A stretch of DNA of 64,000 nucleotides from Mediterranea massiliensis (GTDB lineage Bacteria > Bacteroidota > Bacteroidia > Bacteroidales > Bacteroidaceae), in contig SUYA01000005.1 of the NCBI GenBank assembly GCA_015060695.1, forward strand, positions 96,541-160,540. The letters run 5' to 3'. The notes beneath the pieces were generated by a model, which searched no databases, was not told the DNA's origin, and saw only the letters and a list, made by a program, of their open reading frames with translations. Within the stretch, counting starts at the first letter, position 1, and the number at the start of each line of letters is the position of its first letter. Positions 24,475 to 35,612 of the stretch are shown here, in pieces. Both the position numbers and the translations under genes were made by a program.

Positions 24475-27404
24475 CCATCCATCTTGGCTACTATCGGATT
24501 GCTGAAGCGGATGTGACGAAGGTATTGGGTTTCGTTCACAGCCGGCTGGGCATCCAGGTAGGCTTGGTTGTAAATGCCGTCGTTCATGTAGGCATTGATG
24601 GTGAAGTAGGCCACACCAAACGAGGTAAGGTTCTGGAAGAAGTGGGTACCTTGGCTGGGATCTACTCGGTAGTTGGTCAGCCCGGCTTCTACAATGACGC
24701 GGGCGGCACTGATGTGAGGCCACTTTACAGGAATGCCTAACCAAGTGTCGCTACTACCCCAACGGCCGGGACCTACCAAGACGTAGTTCTTGCCTTCGTC
24801 GAGGAATTGTTGGTTCAGCTTCTCTATTTCCCAGGCAATGTCTTGGTTGTGAGAGGCACTATAGTTGTCGGTCTTTACATAGACAATGTCGTAAAGGTCG
24901 TTCATGATGCCGTGTCCCAATGAGTTGTTAGAGCGTAGCAACAGACGGTCGTCGGGGATGGTGCTGAGGTCTTCTTCCAACATCTCTTTGGTATCGACAA
25001 TGGGACGTATCTGTAGCAGGTAGAAGGTGCCGGTTTTGTCTTTTTCACGACTGAGTGTGGCGGCAAATTCTATTTCTACGGGGCGACGCATCTCTTCTTG
25101 TCCGTATTTCAGGGCCAGTTGTAGTAACTTGGGCAGGGGGAATACATCGTGTTGCAGGATGTTGGCAAAGGTAATGACTTTGCGCCCACCGGGATAGAGG
25201 CCGTCGCGTATAATTTGGTCGTAAGGGTCGTAAGTGGAAGCTATGTAGTTCAGCGCTCCGTCTTTCTCAGCCTCTTTGACGTGGAGTTTCAATAGGTTGA
25301 AGCCGTCGTCGATGGAGAAATCGTAGCCTACATTGCGCAGGTCGAGGGCATAGAAGCGGGTTTGTGTCTCTTTCAATGCTATCTCCATTTCGCTGGTCTG
25401 CAGCACTTGTTCGGGGTGATAGGGCGAGAAGCGGAGTGTGAGCCCGCCATCGACGATGTATTTACCCAGTCCCAATGCTAGGTTTACGATGCCTTCTTCG
25501 GCTTTTTCGTCGCCCAAGGGGTAGTAGTTCAGTGAGCGTGCCACGCCCGACATGTTGGGGTAGAAGCGTTCGCCGTACTGATTGCCCACCACTTCTTGCA
25601 AGATGACGGCCATCTTTTCTTGGTCGATGACGTTGCTGGTGGCTTGCATATAGGCTTTCGAGTCGCGGAAATAGACGGAGGCATAAACGCCCTTGATGGC
25701 ATCGGAGAGCATGCGCAACATTTCGTGCTTGTCGTCCAGATAGGGTATCATATAGGTGTTATAGATACCGGCAAATGGCTGATAGTGTGAGTCTTCGAGC
25801 AGTGATGACGAACGAATGGCAATGGGTGAGTGTACCACGTCGAAGAAGGTGAAGAAGTCTTCGTTGAGGCGTTCGGGTAGCTTGGCCTTCAGGAAGTGGC
25901 GTAGTATCACGTCGTCGTCGGCATCGGATAGGGCTATTTGGTAGAGGTTGTTGCTATCCATAAATTCGTCGAAGATGTCGGTACAGAGGACGATGGTCTT
26001 GGGAATGGCCACACGGGCGTTGTCGAACTCTTCAAATTCGGGGTGTTTCTTCACAAAGTTATCAATGAATGCAAGGCCACGCCCTTTGCCTCCCAGCGAG
26101 CCTTCGCCAATGCGAGCAAAGTTGGAGTAGCGGTCGAAGCGGTCGCGTTTAAAGATGGCCACCACACCCTGGTTTTTCATCTTGCGGTACTTGACGATGG
26201 CTTCGAAGATGATTTGACGATGGGCATCGACGTCTTGAAGGCTGTTCCAGGTGATGGGTTTCAAGAATTCGGCGATGGGGAACATGGCGCGCGAATAGAG
26301 CCAACGGCTGATGTGGTTGCGGCTGATGTGGTAGAGGAATGATTCGGCCGGCACGGCAAAGATGATGTTTTGCAACTCTTTCAGGTCTTTTACGCGGGCT
26401 ATCTCTTCGTGAGTATTGGGGTTGCGGAAGATAAAGTCGCCAAAGCCAAACGTGTCGGACACTACGCGGCGCAAGTCCACGTCTATCTTCTTGGAGTTCT
26501 TGTCGATGAAGACGGCACCGTATTTGCTGGCGTAGGCCGCATTTTGTGACTCGCTGGATTGGATGATGAGGGGCACAAAGGGGTCTTCTTCGCGGATGGC
26601 GGCGCATAGCTTGATGCCGGCCAAGGGGTCTTTTTCGCCTTTGTTGATGCGGGGAAAGCGCACATCGGTAATGACACCCAGCACGTTGTCCTTATACCTA
26701 TTATATATAGTGATGGCCTCTTCGTAGTTGCGGGCCAATACTATTTTGGGCCGACCCCGCATTCGCAGGGTGCGTTGATGGCTGTTCAAGGCTTCGGTAC
26801 TGAACTCCTGACTCTGCTTCAGCACGAATTTGTAGAGGTTGGGCAGGGTAGAGGAGTAGAAGCGGATGCTATCTTCAACCAACAGAATCATCTGCACACC
26901 CACCTCCTTGATGTCGTTTTCCAGATTCATCTTGTCTTCTATCAGCTTGATGATAGAGAGCAGCAGGTCGGTGTTTCCCAGCCAGCAGAATACATACTCA
27001 AAGGGGGTAAGGTCTTCGTTGGCAATGCGCTTGGTAATGCCGTGGCTAAAGGGGGTTAGTATCACCATAGGTATCTCTTCGTAGTGGCTCTTGATGTTGC
27101 GAGCCACTTCGAAACCTTCGTTATCGCCGGTACCCGGCATACAGATAATCAGGTCGTAATTGAAGGTGGCCAATTGGGTCAGTGCCTCCTCGTAGCTATT
27201 GGCTCTGGTGAAGCGGGGTGGATAGCGTAGCGAAAGCGAGGAGTATTCGTTGAAAATCTTCTCTTCGATGCGTCCATCGTCTTCCATCATGAAGGCATCG
27301 TAGGGGTTGGCTATCAGAAGCACGTTGAAGATACGGCGTGTCATCAGGTTGACAAACTGGGTATCCTTGAAGTATAGCTGGTTTAATTTCAGTTTGCTGA
27401 GCAT
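24441..27404 (-). CDS. Response-regulator-like domains fused to a PPDK/PEP-synthase ATP-grasp domain
   Basis: A 987-residue cytoplasmic protein. Residues 25-150 form a degenerate receiver-like domain. Residues 165-320 look like a true receiver, with LLVEDSIRFY, ITDVRFP (likely phosphorylated Asp) and FIDKNS (Lys). From about residue 430 a PPDK/PEP-synthase N-terminal domain follows: GEGSLGGKGRGLAF, IRSSSLLEDS with FAGIYNT, and LLQIRP near residue 798. The phosphohistidine swivel domain (TSGGxTSH) and the PEP-binding barrel are absent, so it cannot be a normal dikinase. It may phosphorylate another substrate. A TATCTTTG promoter lies upstream. Confidence 0.8.
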   Translation of the reverse strand: MLSKLKLNQLYFKDTQFVNLMTRRIFNVLLIANPYDAFMMEDDGRIEEKIFNEYSSLSLRYPPRFTRANSYEEALTQLATFNYDLIICMPGTGDNEGFEVARNIKSHYEEIPMVILTPFSHGITKRIANEDLTPFEYVFCWLGNTDLLLSIIKLIEDKMNLENDIKEVGVQMILLVEDSIRFYSSTLPNLYKFVLKQSQEFSTEALNSHQRTLRMRGRPKIVLARNYEEAITIYNRYKDNVLGVITDVRFPRINKGEKDPLAGIKLCAAIREEDPFVPLIIQSSESQNAAYASKYGAVFIDKNSKKIDVDLRRVVSDTFGFGDFIFRNPNTHEEIARVKDLKELQNIIFAVPAESFLYHISRNHISRWLYSRAMFPIAEFLKPITWNSLQDVDAHRQIIFEAIVKYRKMKNQGVVAIFKRDRFDRYSNFARIGEGSLGGKGRGLAFIDNFVKKHPEFEEFDNARVAIPKTIVLCTDIFDEFMDSNNLYQIALSDADDDVILRHFLKAKLPERLNEDFFTFFDVVHSPIAIRSSSLLEDSHYQPFAGIYNTYMIPYLDDKHEMLRMLSDAIKGVYASVYFRDSKAYMQATSNVIDQEKMAVILQEVVGNQYGERFYPNMSGVARSLNYYPLGDEKAEEGIVNLALGLGKYIVDGGLTLRFSPYHPEQVLQTSEMEIALKETQTRFYALDLRNVGYDFSIDDGFNLLKLHVKEAEKDGALNYIASTYDPYDQIIRDGLYPGGRKVITFANILQHDVFPLPKLLQLALKYGQEEMRRPVEIEFAATLSREKDKTGTFYLLQIRPIVDTKEMLEEDLSTIPDDRLLLRSNNSLGHGIMNDLYDIVYVKTDNYSASHNQDIAWEIEKLNQQFLDEGKNYVLVGPGRWGSSDTWLGIPVKWPHISAARVIVEAGLTNYRVDPSQGTHFFQNLTSFGVAYFTINAYMNDGIYNQAYLDAQPAVNETQYLRHIRFSNPIVAKMDGKKKLGVVLLP

Positions 27405-27428
27405 GGTATTCAGATGTTTATCGGGCTA

Positions 27429-27436
27429 CAAAGATA
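27429..27436 (-). promoter_or_regulatory. -7 element for the receiver/PPDK-like gene
   Basis: On the minus strand this reads TATCTTTG, matching TAnnTTTG. It lies 25 bases upstream of the ATG at 27404. Confidence 0.6.
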
Positions 27437-27616
27437 ATGCAAGTTTCATTTATTTTCCCTACCCGGAAAATATTTTTTCCCTTAAAGGAAATTTTCCCTT
27501 GTATCAATAAGACTTTAAAAGCGGGCTGTTTGCTCTAAAAAGAGTGAAAAAAAAGAATTTTTATGCGAATGAAGAAAAAAAATGTGAAAAGCTGTACTAA
27601 ATATCAAACATTTATC

Positions 27617-27624
27617 TATATTTG
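27617..27624 (+). promoter_or_regulatory. -7 element for gdhA
   Basis: TATATTTG matches the TAnnTTTG consensus. Transcription would begin near 27631, giving a leader of about 70 bases before the ATG at 27699. The -33 element is not clear. Confidence 0.65.
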
Positions 27625-27698
27625 CAGTGCTGTTCGATGAAGTGTTGATTGATTCCTCTTTATCGGTCGGTATAATAACCTTATTAAATTATAATATT

Positions 27699-29036
27699 AT
27701 GAATATTGAACGAATCATGTCCTCTTTGGAGGCCAAGCATCCCGGCGAATCTGAATACCTTCAAGCCGTAAAGGAAGTCCTTCTTTCTATCGAAGATATT
27801 TATAATCAACATCCAGAGTTTGAGAAAGCCAAGATCATAGAACGCTTGGTAGAGCCCGACCGTATCTTTACTTTCCGTGTTACATGGGTAGATGATAAAG
27901 GCGAGGTGCAAACCAACTTGGGATACCGCGTTCAATTTAATAATGCTATCGGCCCTTATAAGGGAGGTATTCGCTTCCATGCATCGGTAAATCTCAGCAT
28001 CTTGAAGTTCTTAGGATTTGAACAAACCTTCAAGAATGCCCTCACCACATTGCCTATGGGTGGCGGTAAGGGTGGTTCCGACTTCTCACCGCGCGGCAAG
28101 AGCAATGCTGAAATTATGCGCTTCTGTCAAGCCTTCATGTTGGAATTGTGGCGTCATTTAGGCCCCGATATGGATGTGCCGGCCGGTGACATCGGCGTAG
28201 GCGGACGTGAAGTAGGATATATGTTCGGTATGTATAAAAAGCTGACTCGCGAATTTACCGGTACATTTACCGGCAAAGGATTGGAGTTTGGTGGCTCGTT
28301 GATACGTCCCGAAGCAACCGGATTCGGAGGACTTTACTTCGTAAACGATATGCTGAAGGCTAAGGGCTTGGATATGAAAGGAAAAACCGTGGCCATCTCC
28401 GGTTTCGGAAACGTGGCATGGGGTGCTGCCCTGAAAGCAACCGAATTGGGCGCAAAGGTAGTAACCATATCAGGACCCGACGGTTATGTATATGACCCGG
28501 ACGGCATCAGCGGCGAAAAGATTAATTATATGTTGGAACTACGTTCGTCGGGCAACGACATCGTCGAACCTTATGCCGATGAATTCCCCGGTGCAACCTT
28601 CGTGGCCGGCAAACGTCCGTGGGAAGTAAAGGTAGATATTGCACTGCCTTGTGCCACTCAAAACGAGTTGAATGGCGAAGACGCACGTCGCTTGATAGAA
28701 AACGGAGTGACTTGTGTAGGCGAAATCTCAAACATGGGATGTACTCCCGAAGCCATCGACCTCTTCATCGAACACAAGGTGATGTATGCACCCGGAAAGG
28801 CCGTTAATGCAGGTGGTGTAGCTACCAGCGGATTGGAAATGAGCCAAAACGCTATGCACATCAGTTGGAGTGCCGAAGAGGTGGACGCTAAGTTGCACAC
28901 CATCATGCACGGCATCCACGAACAATGCGTGAAGTATGGCACCGAACCCGACGGATACATTAACTACGTGAAGGGAGCCAACATAGCCGGCTTCATGAAA
29001 GTGGCTCATGCCATGATGGCACAAGGTGTTATATAA
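27699..29036 (+). CDS. gdhA: Glutamate dehydrogenase, probably NADP-specific
   Basis: A 445-residue hexameric enzyme that aminates 2-oxoglutarate, a main ammonia-assimilation route in Bacteroides. Catalytic and binding segments are GYRVQFNNAIGPYKGGIRFH, LPMGGGKGGSDFSP (Lys-rich substrate loop), DVPAGDIGVGGREVGYM and the Rossmann loop SGFGNVAWGA. ATG at 27699 gives the family start MNIERIMSSLEAK; the upstream in-frame extension has no family similarity. It is a single-gene unit between its own promoter and a terminator. NADP preference is from family resemblance. Confidence 0.95.
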   Translation: MNIERIMSSLEAKHPGESEYLQAVKEVLLSIEDIYNQHPEFEKAKIIERLVEPDRIFTFRVTWVDDKGEVQTNLGYRVQFNNAIGPYKGGIRFHASVNLSILKFLGFEQTFKNALTTLPMGGGKGGSDFSPRGKSNAEIMRFCQAFMLELWRHLGPDMDVPAGDIGVGGREVGYMFGMYKKLTREFTGTFTGKGLEFGGSLIRPEATGFGGLYFVNDMLKAKGLDMKGKTVAISGFGNVAWGAALKATELGAKVVTISGPDGYVYDPDGISGEKINYMLELRSSGNDIVEPYADEFPGATFVAGKRPWEVKVDIALPCATQNELNGEDARRLIENGVTCVGEISNMGCTPEAIDLFIEHKVMYAPGKAVNAGGVATSGLEMSQNAMHISWSAEEVDAKLHTIMHGIHEQCVKYGTEPDGYINYVKGANIAGFMKVAHAMMAQGVI

Positions 29037-29102
29037 TAATGTAGGAAAAGGTAATGTAGATATATAAGATACTTTGTTTAGTTGTATTTGTATTTGTGGT
29101 TT

Positions 29103-29145
29103 GTACTGCCCGCGCCTGTGAAGGTATTGGGCAGTACTTTTTTTT
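29103..29145 (+). terminator. Terminator of gdhA
   Basis: GTACTGCCC (29103-29111) pairs with GGGCAGTAC (29129-29137) and is followed by eight Ts. The T-tract runs directly into the promoter of the next gene. Confidence 0.88.
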
Positions 29146-29149
29146 GTTG

Positions 29150-29157
29150 TATCTTTG
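29150..29157 (+). promoter_or_regulatory. -7 element for the M24 peptidase gene
   Basis: TATCTTTG matches TAnnTTTG. Its -33 region falls in the T-tract of the gdhA terminator, so the two signals are packed together. Confidence 0.65.
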
Positions 29158-29194
29158 CCCAAAATTAAGAGTAATCATCAAATAATTTAACTAT

Positions 29195-30358
29195 ATGCTT
29201 TCAACCGAATTGAAAAACAGACGCGATAAAGTGCGCTTGTTGATGGCCCAACAAGGCATTGATGCCGCTTTGGTAACATGTAATGTAAACCTGTTGTACC
29301 TCAATGGAACAATCGTTAGCGGTTATCTTTATCTGCCGCTTCATGCTCCGGCGCGCCTGTTTGTAAAACGCCCCAATACATTGCATGGCGAATACATACA
29401 ATTTATTCGTAAACCCGAACAATTGCCCCAATTGATTGCCGAATGTGGATTGCCGGCACCTACCAAACTGATGTTAGAAGGCGATGAACTGCCCTATAGT
29501 GAATACACTCGCTTGGCCGCCTGTTTCCCCGAAGCCGAAGTGCTGCCTTGTGGCACCACCCTTCTTCGTCAGGCACGTACCAAGAAAACCGAATACGAAG
29601 TAGAACTTTTCAGACGTTCGGCCAAGGCACATGCCACTGCCTATGCCCAAATACCGGAAGTTTATCGCCCCGGCATGAAGGACCGGGAACTCTCTATTGA
29701 AATAGAACGATTGATGCGCCGCGAAGGTTGTTTAGGCATCTTCCGTGTATTCGGACGAAGTATGGAGATTTTTATGGGTAGTTTGCTGACCGGCGAGAAT
29801 GCCGCTACCCCTTCGCCCTACGACTTCGCTTTGGGAGGCGAAGGCCTTGACCCCTCTATTCCCGGTGGAGCCAACGGTACCTTGTTGGAAGAGGGACATT
29901 CGCTGATGGTTGATATGGGAGGTAACTTCTTGGGGTATATGTCCGATATGAGTCGTGTCTTTTCCATTGGAAAGCTAACCGATGAGGCTTATGCGGCCCA
30001 TCAGGTTTGCCTCGACATTCAAGATGCCATTGCCGCCGTCGCCAAGCCCGGAGTAGTTTGCGAAGAGTTATACCATTTGGCCATCGACAAGGTGACGAAA
30101 GCCGGATTTGCCGATTACTTTATGGGTGTGGAACAAAAGGCTAAGTTCATCGGACATGGCGTAGGACTTGAAATCAACGAATCGCCGGTGATTGCTCCCC
30201 GCATCAAAACCGAACTGGAGCCGGGCATGGTGTTTGCCTTAGAACCCAAAATCGTGTTGCCCGGTATTGGCCCGCTTGGCATTGAAAATACGTGGGTAGT
30301 AAATGCCGACGGTATAGAGAAGTTAACCATAGCTCCCGAAGAGATAATCGTTCTATAA
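29195..30358 (+). CDS. M24 metallopeptidase (Xaa-Pro aminopeptidase/dipeptidase family)
   Basis: A 387-residue cytoplasmic peptidase with a creatinase-like N-terminal domain and a pita-bread catalytic domain. The five metal ligands are visible: Asp in LMVDMGGN, Asp in YMSDMSRVF, His in FIGHGVGLEINESP, Glu in FALEPKIVLP and Glu in IENTWVV. It is expected to remove N-terminal residues next to proline. Enolase follows 68 bases downstream with no clear promoter between them, so cotranscription is possible. Confidence 0.88.
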   Translation: MLSTELKNRRDKVRLLMAQQGIDAALVTCNVNLLYLNGTIVSGYLYLPLHAPARLFVKRPNTLHGEYIQFIRKPEQLPQLIAECGLPAPTKLMLEGDELPYSEYTRLAACFPEAEVLPCGTTLLRQARTKKTEYEVELFRRSAKAHATAYAQIPEVYRPGMKDRELSIEIERLMRREGCLGIFRVFGRSMEIFMGSLLTGENAATPSPYDFALGGEGLDPSIPGGANGTLLEEGHSLMVDMGGNFLGYMSDMSRVFSIGKLTDEAYAAHQVCLDIQDAIAAVAKPGVVCEELYHLAIDKVTKAGFADYFMGVEQKAKFIGHGVGLEINESPVIAPRIKTELEPGMVFALEPKIVLPGIGPLGIENTWVVNADGIEKLTIAPEEIIVL

Positions 30359-30417
30359 AAACCTATAGCGTGAACATAACCTCTCTTCTTTTGTTTAATG
30401 TGAAGAACTTAAAATGA

Positions 30418-32485
<2,068 letters not shown>

Positions 32486-32516
32486 AAGGTTTCGTTTTAG
32501 TATGCTTAAACGCAAG

Positions 32517-32524
32517 CAAAGGTA
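32517..32524 (-). promoter_or_regulatory. -7 element for the M48 protease gene
   Basis: On the minus strand this reads TACCTTTG, matching TAnnTTTG, 31 bases upstream of the ATG at 32485. It is divergent from the + promoter at 32577. Confidence 0.6.
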
Positions 32525-32553
32525 TAAAAATATCTGCTTCTGCCTATCTTCTA

Positions 32554-32584
32554 TTGTTAAAAAGAATAAATATGCCTATCTTTG
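32554..32584 (+). promoter_or_regulatory. Promoter of the acyl-CoA synthetase gene
   Basis: TTG at 32554-32556 and TATCTTTG at 32577-32584 are separated by 20 bases, close to the Bacteroides -33/-7 layout. Transcription would start just before the ATG at 32609. Confidence 0.7.
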
Positions 32585-32608
32585 TCGCCGAATTTAAATT
32601 GATTTTCA

Positions 32609-34510
32609 ATGAAAAAGACACTTGTAGATTTATTTGAGTCATCCGTAAAGCAGTATGCTGACAATACTTTCCTGCTCGAAAAGACCGGAAAGGAGTTTCA
32701 ACCCACTACTTATGCCGCCGTGCAGAAGCAGGTTTACCAACTGGGTGCCGGCTTGCAAGCATTGGGAGTTAAGAAGGGTGACACCATGGCTTTGCTCAGC
32801 GAAGGCCGCAATATGTGGATTATCGGTGAGTTGGCTATGTTTTATGCTGGTGCCATCAATGTGCCTCTTTCCGTAAAGTTGGAAGAAAGCAACGACTTGC
32901 TTTTCCGTTTGAAACACGGCGAAGTGAAGTTTATCATGGTTTCGGGCACACAATTGAAGAAAGTCCGTCTCATTAAAGACCAATTGCCGTTGGTTGAGAA
33001 GGTGATTGTGTTCGATGAGATGGAGAGCTATGAAGAGAAGGAGATTTCGTTGGCCCAAGTACAGGCTTTGGGCGATGAATTCTTGAAGTCACACACTTTG
33101 GAGGAGTTCCTTGCCGTTGGTCGTTCCATTCAGAACGATGACTACGCAACCATCACCTACACATCGGGAACTACGGCCGACCCGAAGGGGGTTATTCTGA
33201 CGCACCGCAACTACACATCCAATGTAGAACAGGCATTGACGTTGGTCAATATCGACCAAACATGGCGTACACTCATTATCCTGCCCCTCGACCACTGCTT
33301 TGCCCATGTGGTAGGTTTCTACATCATGTGTTCGGTAGGTGCTACTGTTGCCACTACACAGGTAGGACGCACACCGTTGGAATCTTTGAAGAACATTCCG
33401 TTGAACATTCGTGAAGTAAGACCTCATTTCATCCTCAGCGTGCCGGCGCTTGCCAAGACCTTCAAGAAGAACATTGAGCAGGCCATTCGTGCCAAAGGTA
33501 AGAACACCGTGGCATTGTTCAACTTCGCCATGAAAGTTACACAAATCTATTACGGCGATAGCAACCTCGACTTCAAGGGATGGCGTTATCTGCTTAAACC
33601 CTTGGTGGCATTGTTCGATAAGATACTCTTCTCTAAGGTGCGCGAAAACTTCGGTGGCGAACTGAAGTTCTTTATTGGTGGCGGTGCCCTGCTCGACAAA
33701 GACTTGCAGAAGTTCTACATCGGTATCGGCATACCCATGTTCCAAGGCTACGGCTTGAGCGAAGCCACACCCGTACTTTCGTCAAACGGCCCCGACAAAT
33801 ATCGTTTAGGCTCAAGCGGTAAGCTGGTAAAACCGCTTGAACTGAAGATTTGCGATGCCGATGGCAAAGAATTGCCGTTGGGTGAGATGGGCGAAATCGT
33901 AGTGAAAGGCGAAAATGTGATGGCAGGCTATTGGAAAAACCCCGAAGCATCGGCCGAAACCGTTCGCGACGGATACCTCTATACCGGCGACTTGGGCTAC
34001 ATGACCAAGGAAGGATTGCTCTATGTCAAAGGACGCTTCAAGAGCCTGCTCATCGGTAGCGATGGCGAGAAGTACAGCCCCGAAGGCATCGAAGAATCGC
34101 TGGTAGAACAATCGCCCTACATCGACCAAGTGATGCTCTACAACAATCAGTCAACCTATACTACCGCACTGATTGTACCCAATAAAGACCAGTTGACACG
34201 CAAACTAAAGCAACAAAACCTGACACTTGCCACCGAAGAAGGACGTAAGGCTGCGCTCGACATCCTCAACAAAGCCGTGGGCAAGTTCAAGAAAGGAGGC
34301 GAATTGGAAGGTATGTTCCCCGAACGCTGGTTGCCCAGCTGCTTTGCCGTGCTGAAAGAACCGTTTACCGAACAAAATCAGATGATCAACAGTACCATGA
34401 AGATGGTGCGTGGTAAGATCGAGAAGGCATACGCAACCCGTCTTGAAAGCCTCTATACCGCCGAAGGCAAGAATCTATATAATGCCGAAAACCTCGACGC
34501 ATTGGCCTAA
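32609..34510 (+). CDS. Long-chain fatty acid-CoA ligase-like AMP-binding enzyme
   Basis: A 633-residue adenylate-forming enzyme that activates fatty acids to acyl-CoA. The P-loop is ITYTSGTTADPKGVILTHRN near residue 180. FQGYGLSEATPVLSSN, YLYTGDLGYMTKEG and VKGRFKSLLIGSDGEKYSPE (A8 hinge) follow in family order. There is no signal peptide. It resembles the FadD15 group used with endogenous or exogenous long-chain fatty acids; exact chain length is unknown. It is monocistronic, with its own promoter and terminator. Confidence 0.92.
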   Translation: MKKTLVDLFESSVKQYADNTFLLEKTGKEFQPTTYAAVQKQVYQLGAGLQALGVKKGDTMALLSEGRNMWIIGELAMFYAGAINVPLSVKLEESNDLLFRLKHGEVKFIMVSGTQLKKVRLIKDQLPLVEKVIVFDEMESYEEKEISLAQVQALGDEFLKSHTLEEFLAVGRSIQNDDYATITYTSGTTADPKGVILTHRNYTSNVEQALTLVNIDQTWRTLIILPLDHCFAHVVGFYIMCSVGATVATTQVGRTPLESLKNIPLNIREVRPHFILSVPALAKTFKKNIEQAIRAKGKNTVALFNFAMKVTQIYYGDSNLDFKGWRYLLKPLVALFDKILFSKVRENFGGELKFFIGGGALLDKDLQKFYIGIGIPMFQGYGLSEATPVLSSNGPDKYRLGSSGKLVKPLELKICDADGKELPLGEMGEIVVKGENVMAGYWKNPEASAETVRDGYLYTGDLGYMTKEGLLYVKGRFKSLLIGSDGEKYSPEGIEESLVEQSPYIDQVMLYNNQSTYTTALIVPNKDQLTRKLKQQNLTLATEEGRKAALDILNKAVGKFKKGGELEGMFPERWLPSCFAVLKEPFTEQNQMINSTMKMVRGKIEKAYATRLESLYTAEGKNLYNAENLDALA

Positions 34511-34534
34511 AAGCGATTGAATACTTTATGATAA

Positions 34535-34573
34535 AACTCCCCACAAGCCACCGGTTTGTGGGGAGTTCTTTTT
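34535..34573 (+). terminator. Terminator of the acyl-CoA synthetase gene
   Basis: AACTCCCCACAA (34535-34546) pairs perfectly with TTGTGGGGAGTT (34556-34567). CTTTTT follows. Confidence 0.9.
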
Positions 34574-34581
34574 AATGTTCC

Positions 34582-34691
34582 GTTCCCATACTAAGAAACT
34601 CCCGTTTCCATGCGAGGAAACGCTCGTTCCCTTGCAAGGAAACGCCAGTTCCCATACAAGGAAACGACAGTTTCCTAAGGCAAGGAAACAA
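34582..34691. repeat. Five tandem 22-bp units, each a GTTTCC/GGAAAC dyad
   Basis: Units begin at 34582, 34604, 34626, 34648 and 34670, each exactly 22 bases, of the form GTTYCC-n6-7-GGAAAC-n4. Each unit can form its own short hairpin. The array lies directly after the terminator, in non-coding DNA. Confidence 0.85.
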
Positions 34692-34731
34692 CATATTCAG
34701 AACTCCCCCGTCTTAACGGACACCCCCTCAT

Positions 34732-35446
34732 TATACCTTATTACAATAATATAAGAGGTTTTGAGCGATAGCTAATAAATAGGGGAGGAATATGAAGAGA
34801 ATGAAAATTCTCCTCCTATTTATAGGGGGAGTACCCCGAAGGGGGGAGGGAGTTTAAAACACAAGCAATGATATTCAAACTCCTCCACTGCAAGCGGTCC
34901 CCCTCCCCTGTAAACAGGAGAGGAATAACGAAACTCTCCCTCACTATACCTTATTATAATAATTATAAGAGGTTTTGAGCGAAGCTAATAAATTAGGAGA
35001 GGAATAAGGGAAGCTCTCTATAGACAGAGGAGGAATAAGCGTTGTGTTGCGTTGTTTTGTTATGGAGGGTTTTGGGCACCCGCAAGGGGTGCCCCTACGG
35101 TGTTGTTGCATTTGTTATTGTTGCGGAAGGTGTATGTGGTGACGGGGTTATGGTAGGGGCATCCCTTGCGGGTGCCCTTGAACGGTATAGCAATGTGTAT
35201 TCAAAGCAATGATATTCAAACTCCTCCACCGCAAGCGGTCCCCTCCCCACTATACCTTATTATAATAATATAAGAGGTTTTGAGCGTTAGCTAATAATAG
35301 GAGAGGAATAAGAAAGAAAAGGAAAACTCTCCCTCTGTTTATAGAGGGAGTACCCGTAGGGGGAGGGAGTTGAACAACACAAAGCAATGGTATTCAAACT
35401 CCTCCACCGCAAGCGGTCCCCCTCCCCTATAAACAGGGGAGGAATA
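34732..35446. repeat. Cluster of interspersed intergenic repeats (two families)
   Basis: Family A is an approximately 55-bp element beginning ATTCAAACTCCTCCAC and ending GGGGAGGAATA, at 34873-34927, 35392-35446 and as a half copy at 35213-35250. Family B begins TATACCTTATTA, contains AGAGGTTTTGAGCG, and ends GGAGAGGAATA, at 34732-34792, 34945-35006 and 35251-35310. Copies of both recur at 39538-39944. No coding sequence is supported in this stretch. Confidence 0.85.
35074..35177. mobile_element. 104-bp MITE-like element, copy 1
   Basis: GGGCACCCGCAAGGGGTGCC begins the left 25-bp arm (35074-35098), and the right arm (35153-35177) is its reverse complement at 24 of 25 positions. A second copy with a single visible base difference is at 39749-39852. 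No open frame fits inside. It looks like a non-autonomous mobile or REP-like element. Confidence 0.75.
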
Positions 35447-35546
35447 TATCATGGAAAGAAACTCTCCTCCTATTCATAGGGGGAGGGAGTTGAAAAGATT
35501 TGCAGTAACTAATTTGCTACAGGGGACGAAAGAAAACCTACAATAA

Positions 35547-35588
35547 AACAAGCGGCTGCCGTGTTATTATCACGACAGCCGCTTTATT
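35547..35588 (-). terminator. Terminator of the beta-helix lipoprotein gene
   Basis: AAGCGGCTG (35550-35558) pairs with CAGCCGCTT (35576-35584), with an inner CGTG/CACG pair. On the minus strand the hairpin is followed by GTTTTATTG. Confidence 0.8.
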
Positions 35589-35612
35589 ATTTTGTAGGTT
35601 TTATAGTACTAA

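Noticed and set aside
24441..27404. Annotating the long minus-strand protein as pyruvate phosphate dikinase or PEP synthase
   Set aside because: The phosphohistidine and PEP-binding domains are missing, so neither reaction is possible with this chain alone.
34582..34691. The 22-bp tandem array as a CRISPR
   Set aside because: Units abut without spacers, and only the dyad ends are conserved.
34691..35450. Possible CRISPR array or coding region in the repeat cluster
   Set aside because: Repeats are of different families, unevenly spaced, without uniform spacers, and no cas gene is nearby. No open frame of useful length follows Bacteroides codon use.
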